Translations under genes and position numbers: made by a program | Assembly (NCBI RefSeq): GCF_026342435.1 | Contig: NZ_JAPEMT010000001.1 | Location: 1,420,501-1,484,500 of the forward strand | Direction of reading: 5' to 3' | DNA length: 64,000 nucleotides | Source of the DNA: Streptomyces sp. NBC_00237 | GTDB taxonomy: Bacteria > Actinomycetota > Actinomycetes > Streptomycetales > Streptomycetaceae | The notes under the pieces: model-generated | What the model was told of the DNA's origin: nothing | What the model saw: only the letters and a program-made list of their open reading frames with translations | Database searches by the model: none | Shown: in pieces, positions 39,830-49,606 of the stretch | Position numbering within the stretch: position 1 is the first letter of the stretch | Layout of the letters: each line of letters starts with the position of its first letter

Positions 39830-40115
39830 AGGGGCCTCCTGGCAGGGGTACGGGGGTGGGGCGGGGTTCCCTCGGAGGGGGCGGGCGGCGTCGGGGCTGG
39901 GCGGGGGTGCTCCGGGGTGGGCCCGGAGCGAGGGGGGCCGCCCCCTTGCCCGCCCGTTCCGCCCCCGGGGGGCGGCCCCGGGGGGCGGCCCCGCCGCCCA
40001 AGGGGGCTGGGCGAGGGCAGTCAGGGGCGCGGTGAACTGCGCGACCAGCCATGACGCGCCCGCACGTACGAACCCCCACCAGAACGCGCCCGCACACCCG
40101 CCGCACCCCCCAAGG
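39830..40115. other. GC-homopolymer-rich spacer between desE and desF
   Basis: 286 bases with no gene. It is dominated by runs of G and C, including two direct copies of CCCCGGGGGGCGG around 39970 and several short hairpins. It follows desE on the minus strand and would hold the desE terminator and the desF promoter. I see no iron box in it. Confidence 0.5.
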
Positions 40116-41150
40116 TCAGGAGACCTTCTTCGCGGATTCGATGGCCTTGGCCAGGTCCTCCAGGATCGGCGCGCACTTCGCGTAGGAGTAGATCGGCTCC
40201 GTGACGCGCGGAACGACCTGACCGGCCTTGACGGCGGGCAGCCCCGCCCACGTCGGCTTCCCCGCGATGTCCTTGGGCTGGAGCACCGCCGACCGGTTGT
40301 CCATCATGATCACGTCGGCCTTGTACTTGCCGATGTTCTCCCAGCTCAGCGGCTCGAAGAAGCCCGCCTTGTCGACCTTCGGCTCGACGAACTTCACGCC
40401 CAGCTCCTGGAAGTACAGGGTGTCCGCGCTCGTCTTCGCGAGGGAGACGTAGAAGAGTTCCGCGGAGGCCGAGCCGATCATGACCGTGATGTCGGGGTGG
40501 GCCTTCGCCGCCGCGCGCAGCCGCGCCGAAGCCTTCTCGAAGCGGGCCTTCGCGTCGACGGTCTTCTGCGCCTTGAGGTCCGCGCCGAGCGAGGCGGCCA
40601 GACCGGCGCGGCGGGCCAGCGCCTTCTCCATGTTGGTCTGCGAGGCCCAGAGGCCGATCTGCGGAGCGAGCTGGAAGATCTTCTTCTCGGACGCCTCCGG
40701 GACGTACCAGAGCTTGCCCTTCTCCCACATGTCGGAGATCAGCAGGTCCGGCATGAGCTTGGCGTACTTCTCGACGTTGAACTCGCCGAAGGCGTTGCCG
40801 ATGATCTCCACCTTGGAGATGTCCAGGTCGCCCGCCTGGACGTCCGGCTTGCCGTCCTTGCCCTTGGTCGGGCCGAAGACGCCCTTGACCTCGACGCCGT
40901 AGTCGTACAGGGCGGCGGCCATCCCGGTGAAGGCGACGATGTTCTTCGGGGCGGCCTTCGTCTCGGCCTTCGTACCTCGGTCGTCGACGAAGGACCAGGG
41001 GCCGGACTTCTCGGCCGCGCCCGTGTCCGACGTGCCGCCTGAGGTCTTCTCGCCGCCGCACGCGGCCAGTGCGGCACCGATGCCGAACGCGCCGCCGACG
41101 GCGAGGAGTCCGCGACGGGTGGGACGGGAGAGGCGGGGCTGGGAGGGCAT
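40116..41150 (-). CDS. desE: Ferric-siderophore-binding lipoprotein (DesE-like)
   Basis: A 344-residue ABC substrate-binding protein. The N-terminus has a twin-arginine motif (SRPTRRGLLAVGG) and a lipobox LAAC with Cys31 as the lipid anchor. The rest is the two-lobed periplasmic-binding fold for iron siderophores (KNIVAFTGMAAALYDYGVEV, LPDLLISDMWEKGKLWYVPE, KADVIMMDNRSAVLQPKDIA). It captures ferrioxamine for import. I chose ATG 41150 over ATG 41198. An iron box lies just upstream. Gene order with desF is conserved. Confidence 0.9.
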   Translation of the reverse strand: MPSQPRLSRPTRRGLLAVGGAFGIGAALAACGGEKTSGGTSDTGAAEKSGPWSFVDDRGTKAETKAAPKNIVAFTGMAAALYDYGVEVKGVFGPTKGKDGKPDVQAGDLDISKVEIIGNAFGEFNVEKYAKLMPDLLISDMWEKGKLWYVPEASEKKIFQLAPQIGLWASQTNMEKALARRAGLAASLGADLKAQKTVDAKARFEKASARLRAAAKAHPDITVMIGSASAELFYVSLAKTSADTLYFQELGVKFVEPKVDKAGFFEPLSWENIGKYKADVIMMDNRSAVLQPKDIAGKPTWAGLPAVKAGQVVPRVTEPIYSYAKCAPILEDLAKAIESAKKVS

Positions 41151-41208
41151 GGAGGATCGCTTTCGTACGGGCGGAGCCGGGAGGCAGACCGGAATCATCG
41201 ATTCCTAG

Positions 41209-41227
41209 GAAGGCTAGCCTAACCTTC
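41209..41227 (-). promoter_or_regulatory. Iron box upstream of desE
   Basis: The minus-strand sequence GAAGGTTAGGCTAGCCTTC agrees with the DmdR1/DtxR consensus TTAGGTTAGGCTCACCTAA at about 13 of 19 positions, including AGGTTAGGCT, and is palindromic. It lies about 60 bases upstream of the desE start, as expected for iron repression. Confidence 0.85.
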
Positions 41228-41290
41228 TTAAGGTCGCGGAAGGCTGTCCGGTTTCACCCGTACGAAAGCGGATGGAGAGGTATCGAAGGG

Positions 41291-42451
41291 TCAGGCGGAC
41301 ATGCCCAGCTCCCGTGCGATCAGCATCCGCTGCACCTCACTCGTGCCCTCGCCGATCTCCAGGATCTTGGAGTCGCGCCACATGCGGGCCACCGGGTACT
41401 CGTTCATGAAGCCGTACCCGCCGTGGATCTGGGTGGCCTCCCGCGCGTTGTCGACGGCGACCGTGGACGAGTACAGCTTCGCGATGGCGGCCTGCTTCTT
41501 GAACGGCTCGCCGTTGACCAGCCGCGACGCCGCGTCGTACCAGCCGATCCGGGCCATGTGCGCCCGCGTCTCCATGTCGGCGATCTTGAACTGGATGGCC
41601 TGGTTCTCGCCGATCGCCTTCCCGAAGGCGTGCCGTTCCTTCACGTACTTCAGCGACTCGTCGACGCACCCCTGGGCGAGCCCGGTGGCGAGCGCCGAGA
41701 TCGCGACGCGGCCCTCGTCGAGGATGCGCAGGAACTGGGCGTAGCCGCGCCCCTCCTCGCCGAGCAGGTTCGCGGCCGGGACCCGTACGTCGGAGAAGGA
41801 CAGCTCACGCGTGTCGGAGGAATTCCAGCCGACCTTGGAGTACGGGGCGGCGACCGTGAAGCCGGGGGTGCCGGACGGGACGATGATCGAGGAGATCAGC
41901 GGCTTGCCGTCCGGCTTACGGCCCGTCACGGCGGTGACCGTGACCAGGGCGGTGATGTCGGTGCCGGAGTTGGTGATGAAGCACTTCGACCCGTTGATCA
42001 CCCACTCGCCCGTCGCCTCGTCGAGGACGGCGGTCGTACGGGTGCCGCCCGCGTCCGAGCCGCCGTCCGGCTCGGTCAGGCCGAACGCGCCGAGCGCCTC
42101 GCCCGCGCACAGCTTCGGCAGCCACTCCTGCTTCTGCTCCTCGGTGCCGAACCGGTAGATCGGCATCGCCCCGAGCGAGACGCCCGCTTCGAGGGTGATC
42201 GCGACCGACGAGTCGACCCGGGCCAGCTCCTCCAGGGCGATGCCGAGCGCGAGGTAGTCGCCGCCCATGCCGCCGTACTCCTCGGGGATCGGCAGCCCGA
42301 AGAGGCCCATGCGGCCCATCTCGCGGACGATCTCGTACGGGAACTCGTGCCGCTCGTACAGGTCGCCGATCTTCGGGGCGACGACGTCGTGGGCGAACTC
42401 CTCGACGGTGCGCCGGAGTTCTTCGTGCTCGGGGGTGAGGCGGTGGTCCAT
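41291..42451 (-). CDS. acdH: Branched-chain acyl-CoA dehydrogenase
   Basis: A 386-residue FAD acyl-CoA dehydrogenase of standard length. Signatures: [58 protein letters not shown] and IGEGTSEVQ with the catalytic Glu in the usual C-terminal position. It oxidises isovaleryl- and other branched acyl-CoAs. It is the last gene of the accD1-accA1-hmgL-acdH operon of leucine/isovalerate breakdown; S. coelicolor acdH is the counterpart. The gap to hmgL is 2 bases. Confidence 0.95.
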   Translation of the reverse strand: MDHRLTPEHEELRRTVEEFAHDVVAPKIGDLYERHEFPYEIVREMGRMGLFGLPIPEEYGGMGGDYLALGIALEELARVDSSVAITLEAGVSLGAMPIYRFGTEEQKQEWLPKLCAGEALGAFGLTEPDGGSDAGGTRTTAVLDEATGEWVINGSKCFITNSGTDITALVTVTAVTGRKPDGKPLISSIIVPSGTPGFTVAAPYSKVGWNSSDTRELSFSDVRVPAANLLGEEGRGYAQFLRILDEGRVAISALATGLAQGCVDESLKYVKERHAFGKAIGENQAIQFKIADMETRAHMARIGWYDAASRLVNGEPFKKQAAIAKLYSSTVAVDNAREATQIHGGYGFMNEYPVARMWRDSKILEIGEGTSEVQRMLIARELGMSA

Positions 42452-42453
42452 CG

Positions 42454-43392
42454 TCAGTCCTTGTGGGAGAGGGCGCGAACAGTGCGGGACGGGCTGGGTC
42501 GGCCCAGTTGCTCCGCCATCCACACGCTGGTGGCGGTGAGGCGGGAGAGGTCGACCCCGGTGTCGATGCCGAGGCCGTTCAGCATCCAGACGAGGTCTTC
42601 GGTGGCGAGGTTGCCGGTGGCCGACTTCGCGTACGGGCAGCCGCCGAGGCCCCCGGCGGAGGCGTCGACGGTGGTGACGCCGTGGCGCAGGGCGGCCAGG
42701 GTGTTGGAGAGGGCCTGGCCGTAGGTGTCGTGGAAGTGGACGCCGACGGTGTCCGTGGGGACGCCGTCGGCGTTGAGGGCGGTCAGGAGGGAGGCGACCT
42801 GGCCGGGGGTGGCGACGCCGATGGTGTCGCCGAGGCTCAGCTCGTCGCAGCCCATGTCGAGGAGGGCTCGGCAGACCTTCACGACCTGGGTTTCGGGGAC
42901 GGCCCCCTCCCAGGGGTCGCCGAAGCACATCGAGAGGTAGCCGCGGACCTGCGCCCCCGCCTCCTTCGCGCGGGTGACGACGGGCTCGAACATGGCGAGG
43001 GCCTCGTCGACCGTGCGGTTGAGGTTGGCCTGGGCGAAGGACTCGGTGGCGCTCGCGAAGACCGCGACGTGCCGGGCCCCGAGGGCCAGGGCGCGGTCGA
43101 GGCCCCGGTCGTTGGGGACGAGGACGGGGAGGCCGACGGTGTCGGACAGGTCCTGGAGGAGCGGGAACAGGGCTTCCGCGTCGGCGAGTTGGGGCACCCA
43201 CCGGGGGTGGACGAAGCTCGTCGCCTCGACGGTGGTGAGGCCCGACGCGGCGAGGCGGTGGATGAACTCCGCCTTGGTCGCGGTGGGGACCGTGCCCTTC
43301 TCGTTCTGGAGGCCGTCGCGGGCTCCGACCTCGTAGATCCTTACGCGGGTGGGGAGTTGGGGGTCGGGGACGACCATGGGGAGCGCGGTCAC
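42454..43392 (-). CDS. hmgL: Hydroxymethylglutaryl-CoA lyase
   Basis: A 312-residue TIM-barrel lyase. Motifs: [14 protein letters not shown] (metal Asp), [30 protein letters not shown] (metal His) and the catalytic-loop Cys in [15 protein letters not shown]. It splits HMG-CoA into acetoacetate and acetyl-CoA, the final step of leucine breakdown. GTG 43392 overlaps the upstream stop as GTGA, showing coupling with the carboxylase alpha gene. Confidence 0.96.
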   Translation of the reverse strand: MTALPMVVPDPQLPTRVRIYEVGARDGLQNEKGTVPTATKAEFIHRLAASGLTTVEATSFVHPRWVPQLADAEALFPLLQDLSDTVGLPVLVPNDRGLDRALALGARHVAVFASATESFAQANLNRTVDEALAMFEPVVTRAKEAGAQVRGYLSMCFGDPWEGAVPETQVVKVCRALLDMGCDELSLGDTIGVATPGQVASLLTALNADGVPTDTVGVHFHDTYGQALSNTLAALRHGVTTVDASAGGLGGCPYAKSATGNLATEDLVWMLNGLGIDTGVDLSRLTATSVWMAEQLGRPSPSRTVRALSHKD

Positions 43393-45557
43393 TTGGTGTC
43401 CTCCTCCTCGTCCGGGGTCTCGCCGGGGGTCTCGTCGGGGGTGACCACGGCCAGGACCTGGTCCATGGCGACGGTGGCCCCGGCCTTGACGTCGAGTTCG
43501 GCGACGGTGCCGGAGTGGGGGGCGGAGATGACGTGCTCCATCTTCATGGCCTCGACGACCAGGAGGCTCTGACCTGCGGTGACGTGGTCGCCGACGGCCA
43601 CCTTGACGACGGTCACCGTGCCGGGCATGGGGGCGGTCAGGGCGTCCGCGCCACTGTGGGCGGAGCCGGTGAGGGTGGCGGCGACGGGGTCGTACGCCTG
43701 GAGGTGCCAGGCGTCGCCGTCCCGGCCCAGCCACTCGCCGTGGTGGTGGAGGGTGTGGGTGAGGCCCCCGACCTCGACGGTGAGCGGGGCTCCTTGGGGT
43801 GTGCCGGAACCGAGTCGTGCGGGGAGGGCATCCCCGGCCCCGCCCCTTCCCGGCTGCGAAACGTGCGGCTCCGCCGCGTGGGCACCCGGTGCGGAAACGC
43901 CGGGGGCGCTGCCCCCGGGCCCCCGCTGCTCAATCTCCCCCAAGTTCTCGGCTCCGCTCGAACAGGGGGTACCCCCTCCAGGGGGTGAAATTTGCACGGC
44001 CCCCTCCCGGACCCGTACCGTCACCGGGTCATGGCCGGGCACCTTGAAGTGGTGCGCCGTCCAGGCCGGGGTGCCGCCGAGCCGCCAGCCGCTGGGGGCG
44101 TCGAAGGGGTCCGCCCAGCCAGGGGAAGGGGTGCTCAGCTCCGCCTGTGCCAGCAGCCCCGCCGCCGCGTACACCTCCGCCGGGACCCCGGGGTCCACCA
44201 GCGAGTCCGCGTCGCGCTCGACCAGACCCGTGTCCAGGTTGCCCGCCACCACGTCCGGGTGCGCCAGCAAGCGCCGCAGGAAGCCCGCGTTCGTCTGGAC
44301 GCCCAGGGTCACCGTCGCCGCCAGTGCCGCGCGCAGCTTCCGCAGTGCGGTCGGGCGGTCGGGACCGTACGCGATGACCTTCGACAGCATCGGGTCGTAC
44401 AGGCTGCCGATCTCCGTGCCGACGGAGAGGCCCGAGTCCGTCCGGACGCCGTTGCCCTGCGGCTCGTGCAGGGCGAGGATCGTGCCGCCGGAGGGGAGGA
44501 AGCCGCGGGAGGGGTCCTCCGCGCAGACGCGGGCCTCGATCGCGTGGCCGGTGAGGGTGATGTCGGCTTGGGTGAAGGGGAGTTCGGCCCCCGATGCGAC
44601 GCGCAGCTGCCACTCCACCAGGTCGATGCCGGTGATCAGCTCGGTCACCGGGTGCTCGACCTGGAGGCGGGTGTTCATCTCCATGAAGAAGTACGAGGAC
44701 GGGTCGTCGCCCGGCACGATGAACTCGACCGTGCCCGCACCCGAGTACCCGCACGAGCGGGCCGCCTGGACCGCCGCCTCGCCCATCGCGGCCCGCGTCG
44801 CCTCGTCCAGCAGGACCGAAGGAGCCTCCTCGATGATCTTCTGGTGGCGGCGCTGGAGCGAGCACTCGCGCTCGCCGAGGTGGACGACGTTCCCGTGTCC
44901 GTCGGCCAGGACCTGGATCTCGATGTGCCGGGGGCGGTCGATCCACCGCTCGACGAGGAGTGTGTCGTCGCCGAAGGAGGAGCGGGCCTCGCGGCGGGCG
45001 GCGGCGATCTCGTCCCCCAGGAGTGCCGCGTCGCGGACCAGCCGCATGCCCTTGCCGCCGCCGCCTGCGGACGGCTTCAGCAGGACCGGCATGCCGATCT
45101 CCCGTGCGGAGTCGGCGAGTTGATCGTCCGTCAGGCCGGAGCCAGATGAGCCGGGTACGACCGGCACGCCCGCCGCCCGCACCGTCTCCTTCGCGCGGAT
45201 CTTGTCGCCCATGAGGGAGATCGCGGAGGCGGGAGGGCCGATGAAGACGAGCCCGGCCGACGCGCACACGGACGCGAACTCCGCGTTCTCCGCGAGGAAT
45301 CCGTACCCGGGGTGGATGGCCTGCGCCCCCGAGCGCACCGCCGCCTCGACCAGGCGGTCGATGCGCAGATAGCTCTCGGCTGCGGCGGGCGGGCCGATCC
45401 GTACCGCCGCGTCCGCCTCGTGCACGTGCCGCGCGTCCGCGTCGGCGTCGCTGAACACGGCGACCGAGCGGATGCCCAGCTCACGGAGCGTACGGATCAC
45501 GCGGACGGCGATTTCGCCACGGTTGGCGACCAGGACCGTATCGAACAGGGAAGTCAT
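43389..45557 (-). CDS. accA1: Methylcrotonyl-CoA carboxylase alpha (biotin) subunit
   Basis: A 722-residue protein. It holds a biotin carboxylase domain (about 1-450: [37 protein letters not shown] loop, [14 protein letters not shown]), a linker, and a biotinyl domain with EAMKMEH (biotin on about Lys672). Residues about 521-577 are an unusual Gly- and Pro-rich insert encoded by a dispersed DNA repeat, still in frame. The acidic tail is repeat-like ([17 protein letters not shown]). It carboxylates biotin for transfer to 3-methylcrotonyl-CoA by the accD1 product. Confidence 0.94.
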   Translation of the reverse strand: MTSLFDTVLVANRGEIAVRVIRTLRELGIRSVAVFSDADADARHVHEADAAVRIGPPAAAESYLRIDRLVEAAVRSGAQAIHPGYGFLAENAEFASVCASAGLVFIGPPASAISLMGDKIRAKETVRAAGVPVVPGSSGSGLTDDQLADSAREIGMPVLLKPSAGGGGKGMRLVRDAALLGDEIAAARREARSSFGDDTLLVERWIDRPRHIEIQVLADGHGNVVHLGERECSLQRRHQKIIEEAPSVLLDEATRAAMGEAAVQAARSCGYSGAGTVEFIVPGDDPSSYFFMEMNTRLQVEHPVTELITGIDLVEWQLRVASGAELPFTQADITLTGHAIEARVCAEDPSRGFLPSGGTILALHEPQGNGVRTDSGLSVGTEIGSLYDPMLSKVIAYGPDRPTALRKLRAALAATVTLGVQTNAGFLRRLLAHPDVVAGNLDTGLVERDADSLVDPGVPAEVYAAAGLLAQAELSTPSPGWADPFDAPSGWRLGGTPAWTAHHFKVPGHDPVTVRVREGAVQISPPGGGTPCSSGAENLGEIEQRGPGGSAPGVSAPGAHAAEPHVSQPGRGGAGDALPARLGSGTPQGAPLTVEVGGLTHTLHHHGEWLGRDGDAWHLQAYDPVAATLTGSAHSGADALTAPMPGTVTVVKVAVGDHVTAGQSLLVVEAMKMEHVISAPHSGTVAELDVKAGATVAMDQVLAVVTPDETPGETPDEEEDTK
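43829..43997. repeat. Dispersed Streptomyces repeat inserted in the biotin-subunit gene
   Basis: This stretch contains signature pieces of an interspersed Streptomyces repeat: CCCCGGCCCCGCCCCTTCCC, GCCGGGGGCGCTGCCCCCGG, CTGCTCAATCTCCCCCAAG and GGGGGTACCCCCTCCAGGGG with several strong hairpins. Such units are normally intergenic. Here it interrupts the linker between the carboxylase and biotinyl domains without breaking the frame, adding about 57 residues. Confidence 0.75.
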
Positions 45558-45565
45558 GTGTCGTC

Positions 45566-47182
45566 TCACATCCGGAAGACGCCGAAGGCGGGGTCGGCGA
45601 GCGGGGCGTTGGCGCAGGCGGTCAGGGCGAGGCCGAGGACCTGACGGGTTTCGAGGGGGTCGATGACGCCGTCGTCCCAGAGGCGGGCGGACGCGTAGTA
45701 GGCGTTGCCCTGCTGCTCGTACTGGGCGCGGATCGGGTCCTTGAACTCCTCCTCGGAGTCCGTCGGCCACTCCTCGCCGCGGCCCTCGATCTGGTCGCGC
45801 TTGACCGTGGCCAGGACGGAGGCGGCCTGCTCGCCGCCCATGACGGAGATCTTGGCGTTGGGCCACATCCACAGGAAGCGGGGGGAGTAGGCCCGGCCGC
45901 ACATCGAGTAGTTGCCCGCGCCGTACGAACCGCCGACGACGACGGTCAGCTTCGGCACGCGCGTGCAGGCGACGGCCGTCACCATCTTCGCGCCGTGCTT
46001 GGCGATGCCCCCGGCCTCGTAGTCCCGGCCGACCATGAAGCCGGAGATGTTCTGGAGGAAGACGAGGGGGATGCCGCGCTGGTCGCACAGCTCGATGAAG
46101 TGCGCGCCCTTCTGGGCGGATTCGGAGAAGAGGATGCCGTTGTTGGCGACGATGCCGACGGGGTGGCCGTGGATGCGCGCGAAGCCGGTGACGAGCGTCT
46201 GCCCGTACTCCGACTTGAACTCCTGGAAGCGGGAGCCGTCGACGACGCGTCCGATCACTTCGCGCACGTCGTAGGGGGTGCGGGAGTCGACGGGGACCGC
46301 CCCGTACAGCCCGGCGGGGTCGACCTTCGGCTCCTCGACCGGCTTCACCGACCAGGGGAGCGGCTGGCGCTCCGGGAGCGTCGCGACGATGTTCCGTACG
46401 ATCCGCAGCGCGTGCGCGTCGTCCTCGGCGAGGTGGTCGGTGACGCCCGACGTACGGGAGTGGACCTCGCCGCCGCCCAGCTCCTCGGCGGTGACGACCT
46501 CGCCGGTGGCCGCCTTCACGAGGGGCGGCCCGCCGAGGAAGATCGTGCCCTGGTTGCGGACGATCACGGCCTCGTCGCTCATCGCCGGGACGTACGCCCC
46601 GCCCGCCGTGCAGGAGCCGAGGACGGCGGCGATCTGCGGGATTCCCGCGCCCGACATCCGCGCCTGGTTGTAGAAGATCCTGCCGAAGTGCTCGCGGTCG
46701 GGGAACACCTCGTCCTGCATCGGGAGGAACGCGCCGCCGGAGTCGACGAGGTAGAGGCAGGGGAGCCGGTTTTCGAGGGCCACCTCCTGCGCGCGCAGGT
46801 GCTTCTTCACCGTCATCGGGTAGTACGTGCCGCCCTTGACGGTGGCGTCGTTGGCGACGATCACGCACTCGCGGCCGCTCACCCGCCCGATCCCGGCGAT
46901 GACCCCGGCGGCCGGGGCCTGGTCGTCGTACATGCCGTTCGCGGCGAACGGAGCCAGCTCCAGGAAGGGGGAGCCCGGGTCGAGGAGGGTGTCCACCCGG
47001 TCGCGCGGCAGCAGCTTGCCCCGCGCCACGTGCCGGGCCCGGGATTTCTCGCCGCCGCCGAGGCGGGCGGTGGCGAGACGGGCGCGGAGGTCGTCCGCCA
47101 GTGCCCGGTGGGCGGCCTCGTTGGCCTGCCAGGCCGCCGATGACGGGTCCGCGGTACTGGTCAGCACCGGTGCTTCCTGCAT
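45566..47182 (-). CDS. accD1: Methylcrotonyl-CoA carboxylase beta subunit (carboxyltransferase)
   Basis: A 538-residue carboxyltransferase of the methylcrotonyl/propionyl-CoA type. Segments include [80 protein letters not shown] and [20 protein letters not shown]. It transfers CO2 from biotin to methylcrotonyl-CoA and pairs with the accA1 product. It is first in the operon, with the TetR operator pair upstream at 47237-47279. The intergenic gap to accA1 is 8 bases. Confidence 0.96.
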   Translation of the reverse strand: MQEAPVLTSTADPSSAAWQANEAAHRALADDLRARLATARLGGGEKSRARHVARGKLLPRDRVDTLLDPGSPFLELAPFAANGMYDDQAPAAGVIAGIGRVSGRECVIVANDATVKGGTYYPMTVKKHLRAQEVALENRLPCLYLVDSGGAFLPMQDEVFPDREHFGRIFYNQARMSGAGIPQIAAVLGSCTAGGAYVPAMSDEAVIVRNQGTIFLGGPPLVKAATGEVVTAEELGGGEVHSRTSGVTDHLAEDDAHALRIVRNIVATLPERQPLPWSVKPVEEPKVDPAGLYGAVPVDSRTPYDVREVIGRVVDGSRFQEFKSEYGQTLVTGFARIHGHPVGIVANNGILFSESAQKGAHFIELCDQRGIPLVFLQNISGFMVGRDYEAGGIAKHGAKMVTAVACTRVPKLTVVVGGSYGAGNYSMCGRAYSPRFLWMWPNAKISVMGGEQAASVLATVKRDQIEGRGEEWPTDSEEEFKDPIRAQYEQQGNAYYASARLWDDGVIDPLETRQVLGLALTACANAPLADPAFGVFRM

Positions 47183-47236
47183 TCTGTCGAGCTCCCTTGC
47201 CCGCCGGAGGTGCGCGTCGCGCGGGGTGCGCGCGAG

Positions 47237-47279
47237 GTTAGTGACCGTTAACGTGCCTCCGAGGTTAACGACCGCTAAC
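47237..47279. promoter_or_regulatory. Two TetR-type operators upstream of accD1
   Basis: GTTAGTGACCGTTAAC (47237-47252) and GTTAACGACCGCTAAC (47264-47279) are 16-bp dyads spaced 27 bases apart, centred about 60-90 bases upstream of the accD1 ATG. The second is identical to a site before the TetR gene at 48986, so the TetR protein almost certainly controls this operon. Confidence 0.85.
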
Positions 47280-47421
47280 GGTCCTGTCCAGGGTGGCCGT
47301 ACGGTGACTGGCGGGCGGGGGAGGGGAGTTGCGCAGGGGCCCGGGGCAGTGGGGGTCGGGGGCCACCCCGGGGCGCGGACGGGGTTTCGGGGAGCGGGGC
47401 GGATCGGGGATCATTCGCCGC

Positions 47422-48963
47422 ATGAGCATGCAAGACCCGACGGGGATACCGACCGGCCCTCCGTCTCCCGGCCCTCCGTCTCCCGGCCCTCCGTCTCCCG
47501 GCCCTCCGTCTCCCGACGTTCCGGTTTCCGGCGTTCCGGTTTCCGCCCCGCCGCCCGGTGCCGCCCCGTGGCCTCCGCCCGGTGCCGCGCACCAGCCTCC
47601 ACCGCCCGGGGGCGCGCAGTGGCCCCCGCCGCAGCCCGGTGCGCAGTGGCCGCCTCGGGCGGGAGCCGCGCAGTGGCCCCCGCCGCCGGGAATCGTGCAC
47701 TGGCCCCCGCACGCCCCGCTCCGTGACTCCCTCCCGCCACTGCCCGCGCCCCGGCGCATCGTCGAGGTCGACGCCCTGCGCGGGTTCGCGCTGCTCGGGA
47801 TTCTGCTGGTCAACGTGCTGATGATGAGCGGCGCGGCCGACATGGTGGGCGGGGCGGGTGCGGTCGCCGCCGGTGGCGGTGCGGGGGAAGCCGGGAACGG
47901 TGACGGCACGGCCGTCGACTCCGTCGTGCGGTGGCTGGTGGCGTTCCTCGCCCAGGGGAAGTTCTACCTGCTCTTCTCCTTCCTCTTCGGGTACAGCTTC
48001 ACGATGCAGATGGCCTCCGCCGAGCGCGCCGGGGCCAAGGTCGTCCCGCGCACCCTGCGCCGGATGCTGGGCCTGGGCGTACTCGGCCTGCTGCACGCCG
48101 TACTCCTCTTCAGCGGCGACGTCCTCATGGCGTACGCCGTCCTCGGCCTGATCCTGCTCGCCGCCCGCAACGCCTCACCGCGCGGCGCCCGCACCGCCGC
48201 GTACTGGGTGTGGGGGGCCTTCAGCGCCCTGCTGCTCCTGCTCTCCGCGCTGGTGGCGCTCGTCCCGCCGCCCGCCGCCGACCTCGCCGACGCGGACACC
48301 GAAGCCGCCGCCCTCGCCACCGCCTACCGGGGCTCCTTCTCCGACGTCCTCGGCGCGAACCTCGACCAGCTGCCCTTCGCCGCGCTCGCGGTGCTGCTCG
48401 GGGCCGGGACGGTCGTCCCGGCGTTCCTGTGCGGGCTCGCGGCAGGGCGCACCGGCTGGTTCGACCGCACCGACCCCGCCACGCTGCGCCGTACCGTACG
48501 CATCGGACTCGCCGTGGGCCTGCCCGCCGCGGCCCTCGCCGCCACTGTGGAACTGGGCCAGGGGCGCTGGGCCGCCCTCGGATCGGCCCTCGGCATGCTC
48601 ACCGCCCCGGCCCTCACGGCGGCCTACCTCGCCGGAATGCTCCTGCTCTTCCGCACCGGCCCCGGCCGCCGCGTCGTCGCCGTCCTCGCCCCCGCGGGCC
48701 GGATGTCCCTCACGAACTACCTGACCCAGTCCCTGGTCATGGCCCTGATCTTCACGGGGTACGGACTCGGCCTGTACGGCAAACTGGGCGTGGCCGTTCC
48801 CGTCCTGCTCGCCCTCGTCCTGTACGCGACCCAGCTCGCGGTGAGCGCCCCGCTGATGCGGCGCTTCGGGCACGGCCCGGTCGAATGGCTGCTGCGCGCG
48901 GTCACCCTCGGGGCCCGCCCCGGCGGGCCCGGGCGAGATGTCCGACAGGTTAACGACCGCTAA
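47422..48963 (+). CDS. DUF418 membrane protein with proline-rich N-terminus
   Basis: A 513-residue protein. The first 110 residues are Pro-rich with a 5-residue tandem repeat (PPSPG) and runs of QPPPPGG and QWPP. The membrane part starts with the family signature VDALRGFALLGILLVNVLMM and has about nine helices, including the DUF418 end LTNYLTQSLVMALIFTGYGL. The substrate is unknown. It is divergent from accD1 and its last codons lie inside a TetR operator. ATG 47422 or 47428 is the start. Confidence 0.85.
   Translation: MSMQDPTGIPTGPPSPGPPSPGPPSPGPPSPDVPVSGVPVSAPPPGAAPWPPPGAAHQPPPPGGAQWPPPQPGAQWPPRAGAAQWPPPPGIVHWPPHAPLRDSLPPLPAPRRIVEVDALRGFALLGILLVNVLMMSGAADMVGGAGAVAAGGGAGEAGNGDGTAVDSVVRWLVAFLAQGKFYLLFSFLFGYSFTMQMASAERAGAKVVPRTLRRMLGLGVLGLLHAVLLFSGDVLMAYAVLGLILLAARNASPRGARTAAYWVWGAFSALLLLLSALVALVPPPAADLADADTEAAALATAYRGSFSDVLGANLDQLPFAALAVLLGAGTVVPAFLCGLAAGRTGWFDRTDPATLRRTVRIGLAVGLPAAALAATVELGQGRWAALGSALGMLTAPALTAAYLAGMLLLFRTGPGRRVVAVLAPAGRMSLTNYLTQSLVMALIFTGYGLGLYGKLGVAVPVLLALVLYATQLAVSAPLMRRFGHGPVEWLLRAVTLGARPGGPGRDVRQVNDR
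47455..47514. repeat. Four tandem 15-bp repeats inside the DUF418 gene
   Basis: GGCCCTCCGTCTCCC repeated exactly at 47455, 47470, 47485 and 47500, coding for the PPSPG repeats. The identity between copies suggests recent expansion, so copy number may vary among strains. Confidence 0.85.
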
Positions 48964-48964
48964 C
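48949..48964. promoter_or_regulatory. TetR operator overlapping the DUF418 stop codon
   Basis: GTTAACGACCGCTAAC, identical to the site at 47264-47279. It covers the last three sense codons (VNDR end) and the TAA stop of the DUF418 gene and ends 21 bases before the TetR ATG, fitting autoregulation. Confidence 0.85.
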
Positions 48965-48985
48965 GCGCCGGTCTAGAATGGTGCC

Positions 48986-49594
48986 ATGAGCACCCAAGCC
49001 GCCCCCGGCGGTACGACCCGGGTCGCGGCCCCCACCCGCCGCGAGCAGATCCTCAAGGAAGCCGCGCGCCTCTTCGCCGAGCGCGGCTTCCACGGGGTCG
49101 GCGTCGACGAGATAGGTGCGGCGGTCGGCATCAGCGGCCCCGGCCTCTACCGGCACTTCCCCGGCAAGGACGCGATGCTCGCGGAACTCCTGCTGGGCAT
49201 CAGCGAACGCCTCCTGGAGGGCGGCCGGGCCCGGGTCGACGCGGCCCCCGGCGACCCCTCCGTCCTGCTCGCCGCCCTGATCGACGGCCACATCGACTTC
49301 GCCCTCGACGACCGCCCCCTGATCACGCTGCACGACCGCGAACTGGACCGCCTGCGCGACGCGGACCGCCGCCGGGTGCGCCGCCTCCAGCGCGAGTACG
49401 CGGAACTGTGGGTGGCGGCGGTGCGCGACCTCCACCCCGCCACCCCGGAATCCGAGGCCCGCGCCGCCGTCCACGCCGTCTTCGGCCTCCTCAACTCCAC
49501 CCCCCACCTGGGCTCGGGCCTGCCCGGCCGGGGCGCGACGGAGGCCCTGCTGCGCCGCCTGGCCCACGGAGCCTTCGGGGCGCTCGGCGACTGA
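48986..49594 (+). CDS. TetR-family repressor of the leucine/isovalerate operon
   Basis: A 202-residue TetR protein. The N-terminal HTH is REQILKEAARLFAERGFHGV with VDEIGAAVGISGPGLYRHFP as recognition region; the C-terminal ligand domain is helical. The 16-bp operator before its own gene is repeated before accD1, so it probably represses both. Acyl-CoA intermediates of branched-chain breakdown are likely ligands (inference). A TetR repressor with this job is known at the same locus in S. coelicolor, from memory. Confidence 0.92.
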   Translation: MSTQAAPGGTTRVAAPTRREQILKEAARLFAERGFHGVGVDEIGAAVGISGPGLYRHFPGKDAMLAELLLGISERLLEGGRARVDAAPGDPSVLLAALIDGHIDFALDDRPLITLHDRELDRLRDADRRRVRRLQREYAELWVAAVRDLHPATPESEARAAVHAVFGLLNSTPHLGSGLPGRGATEALLRRLAHGAFGALGD

Positions 49595-49606
49595 CCCGCC
49601 GGGGTC

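Noticed and set aside
37305..40106. 933-codon leftward open frame over hexosaminidase and desF
   Set aside because: It covers both real genes in the wrong frame or strand; low complexity.
47455..47514. Regular short repeats considered as CRISPR
   Set aside because: They are contiguous 15-bp tandem copies without spacers and are in frame as PPSPG codons; no cas genes occur nearby.
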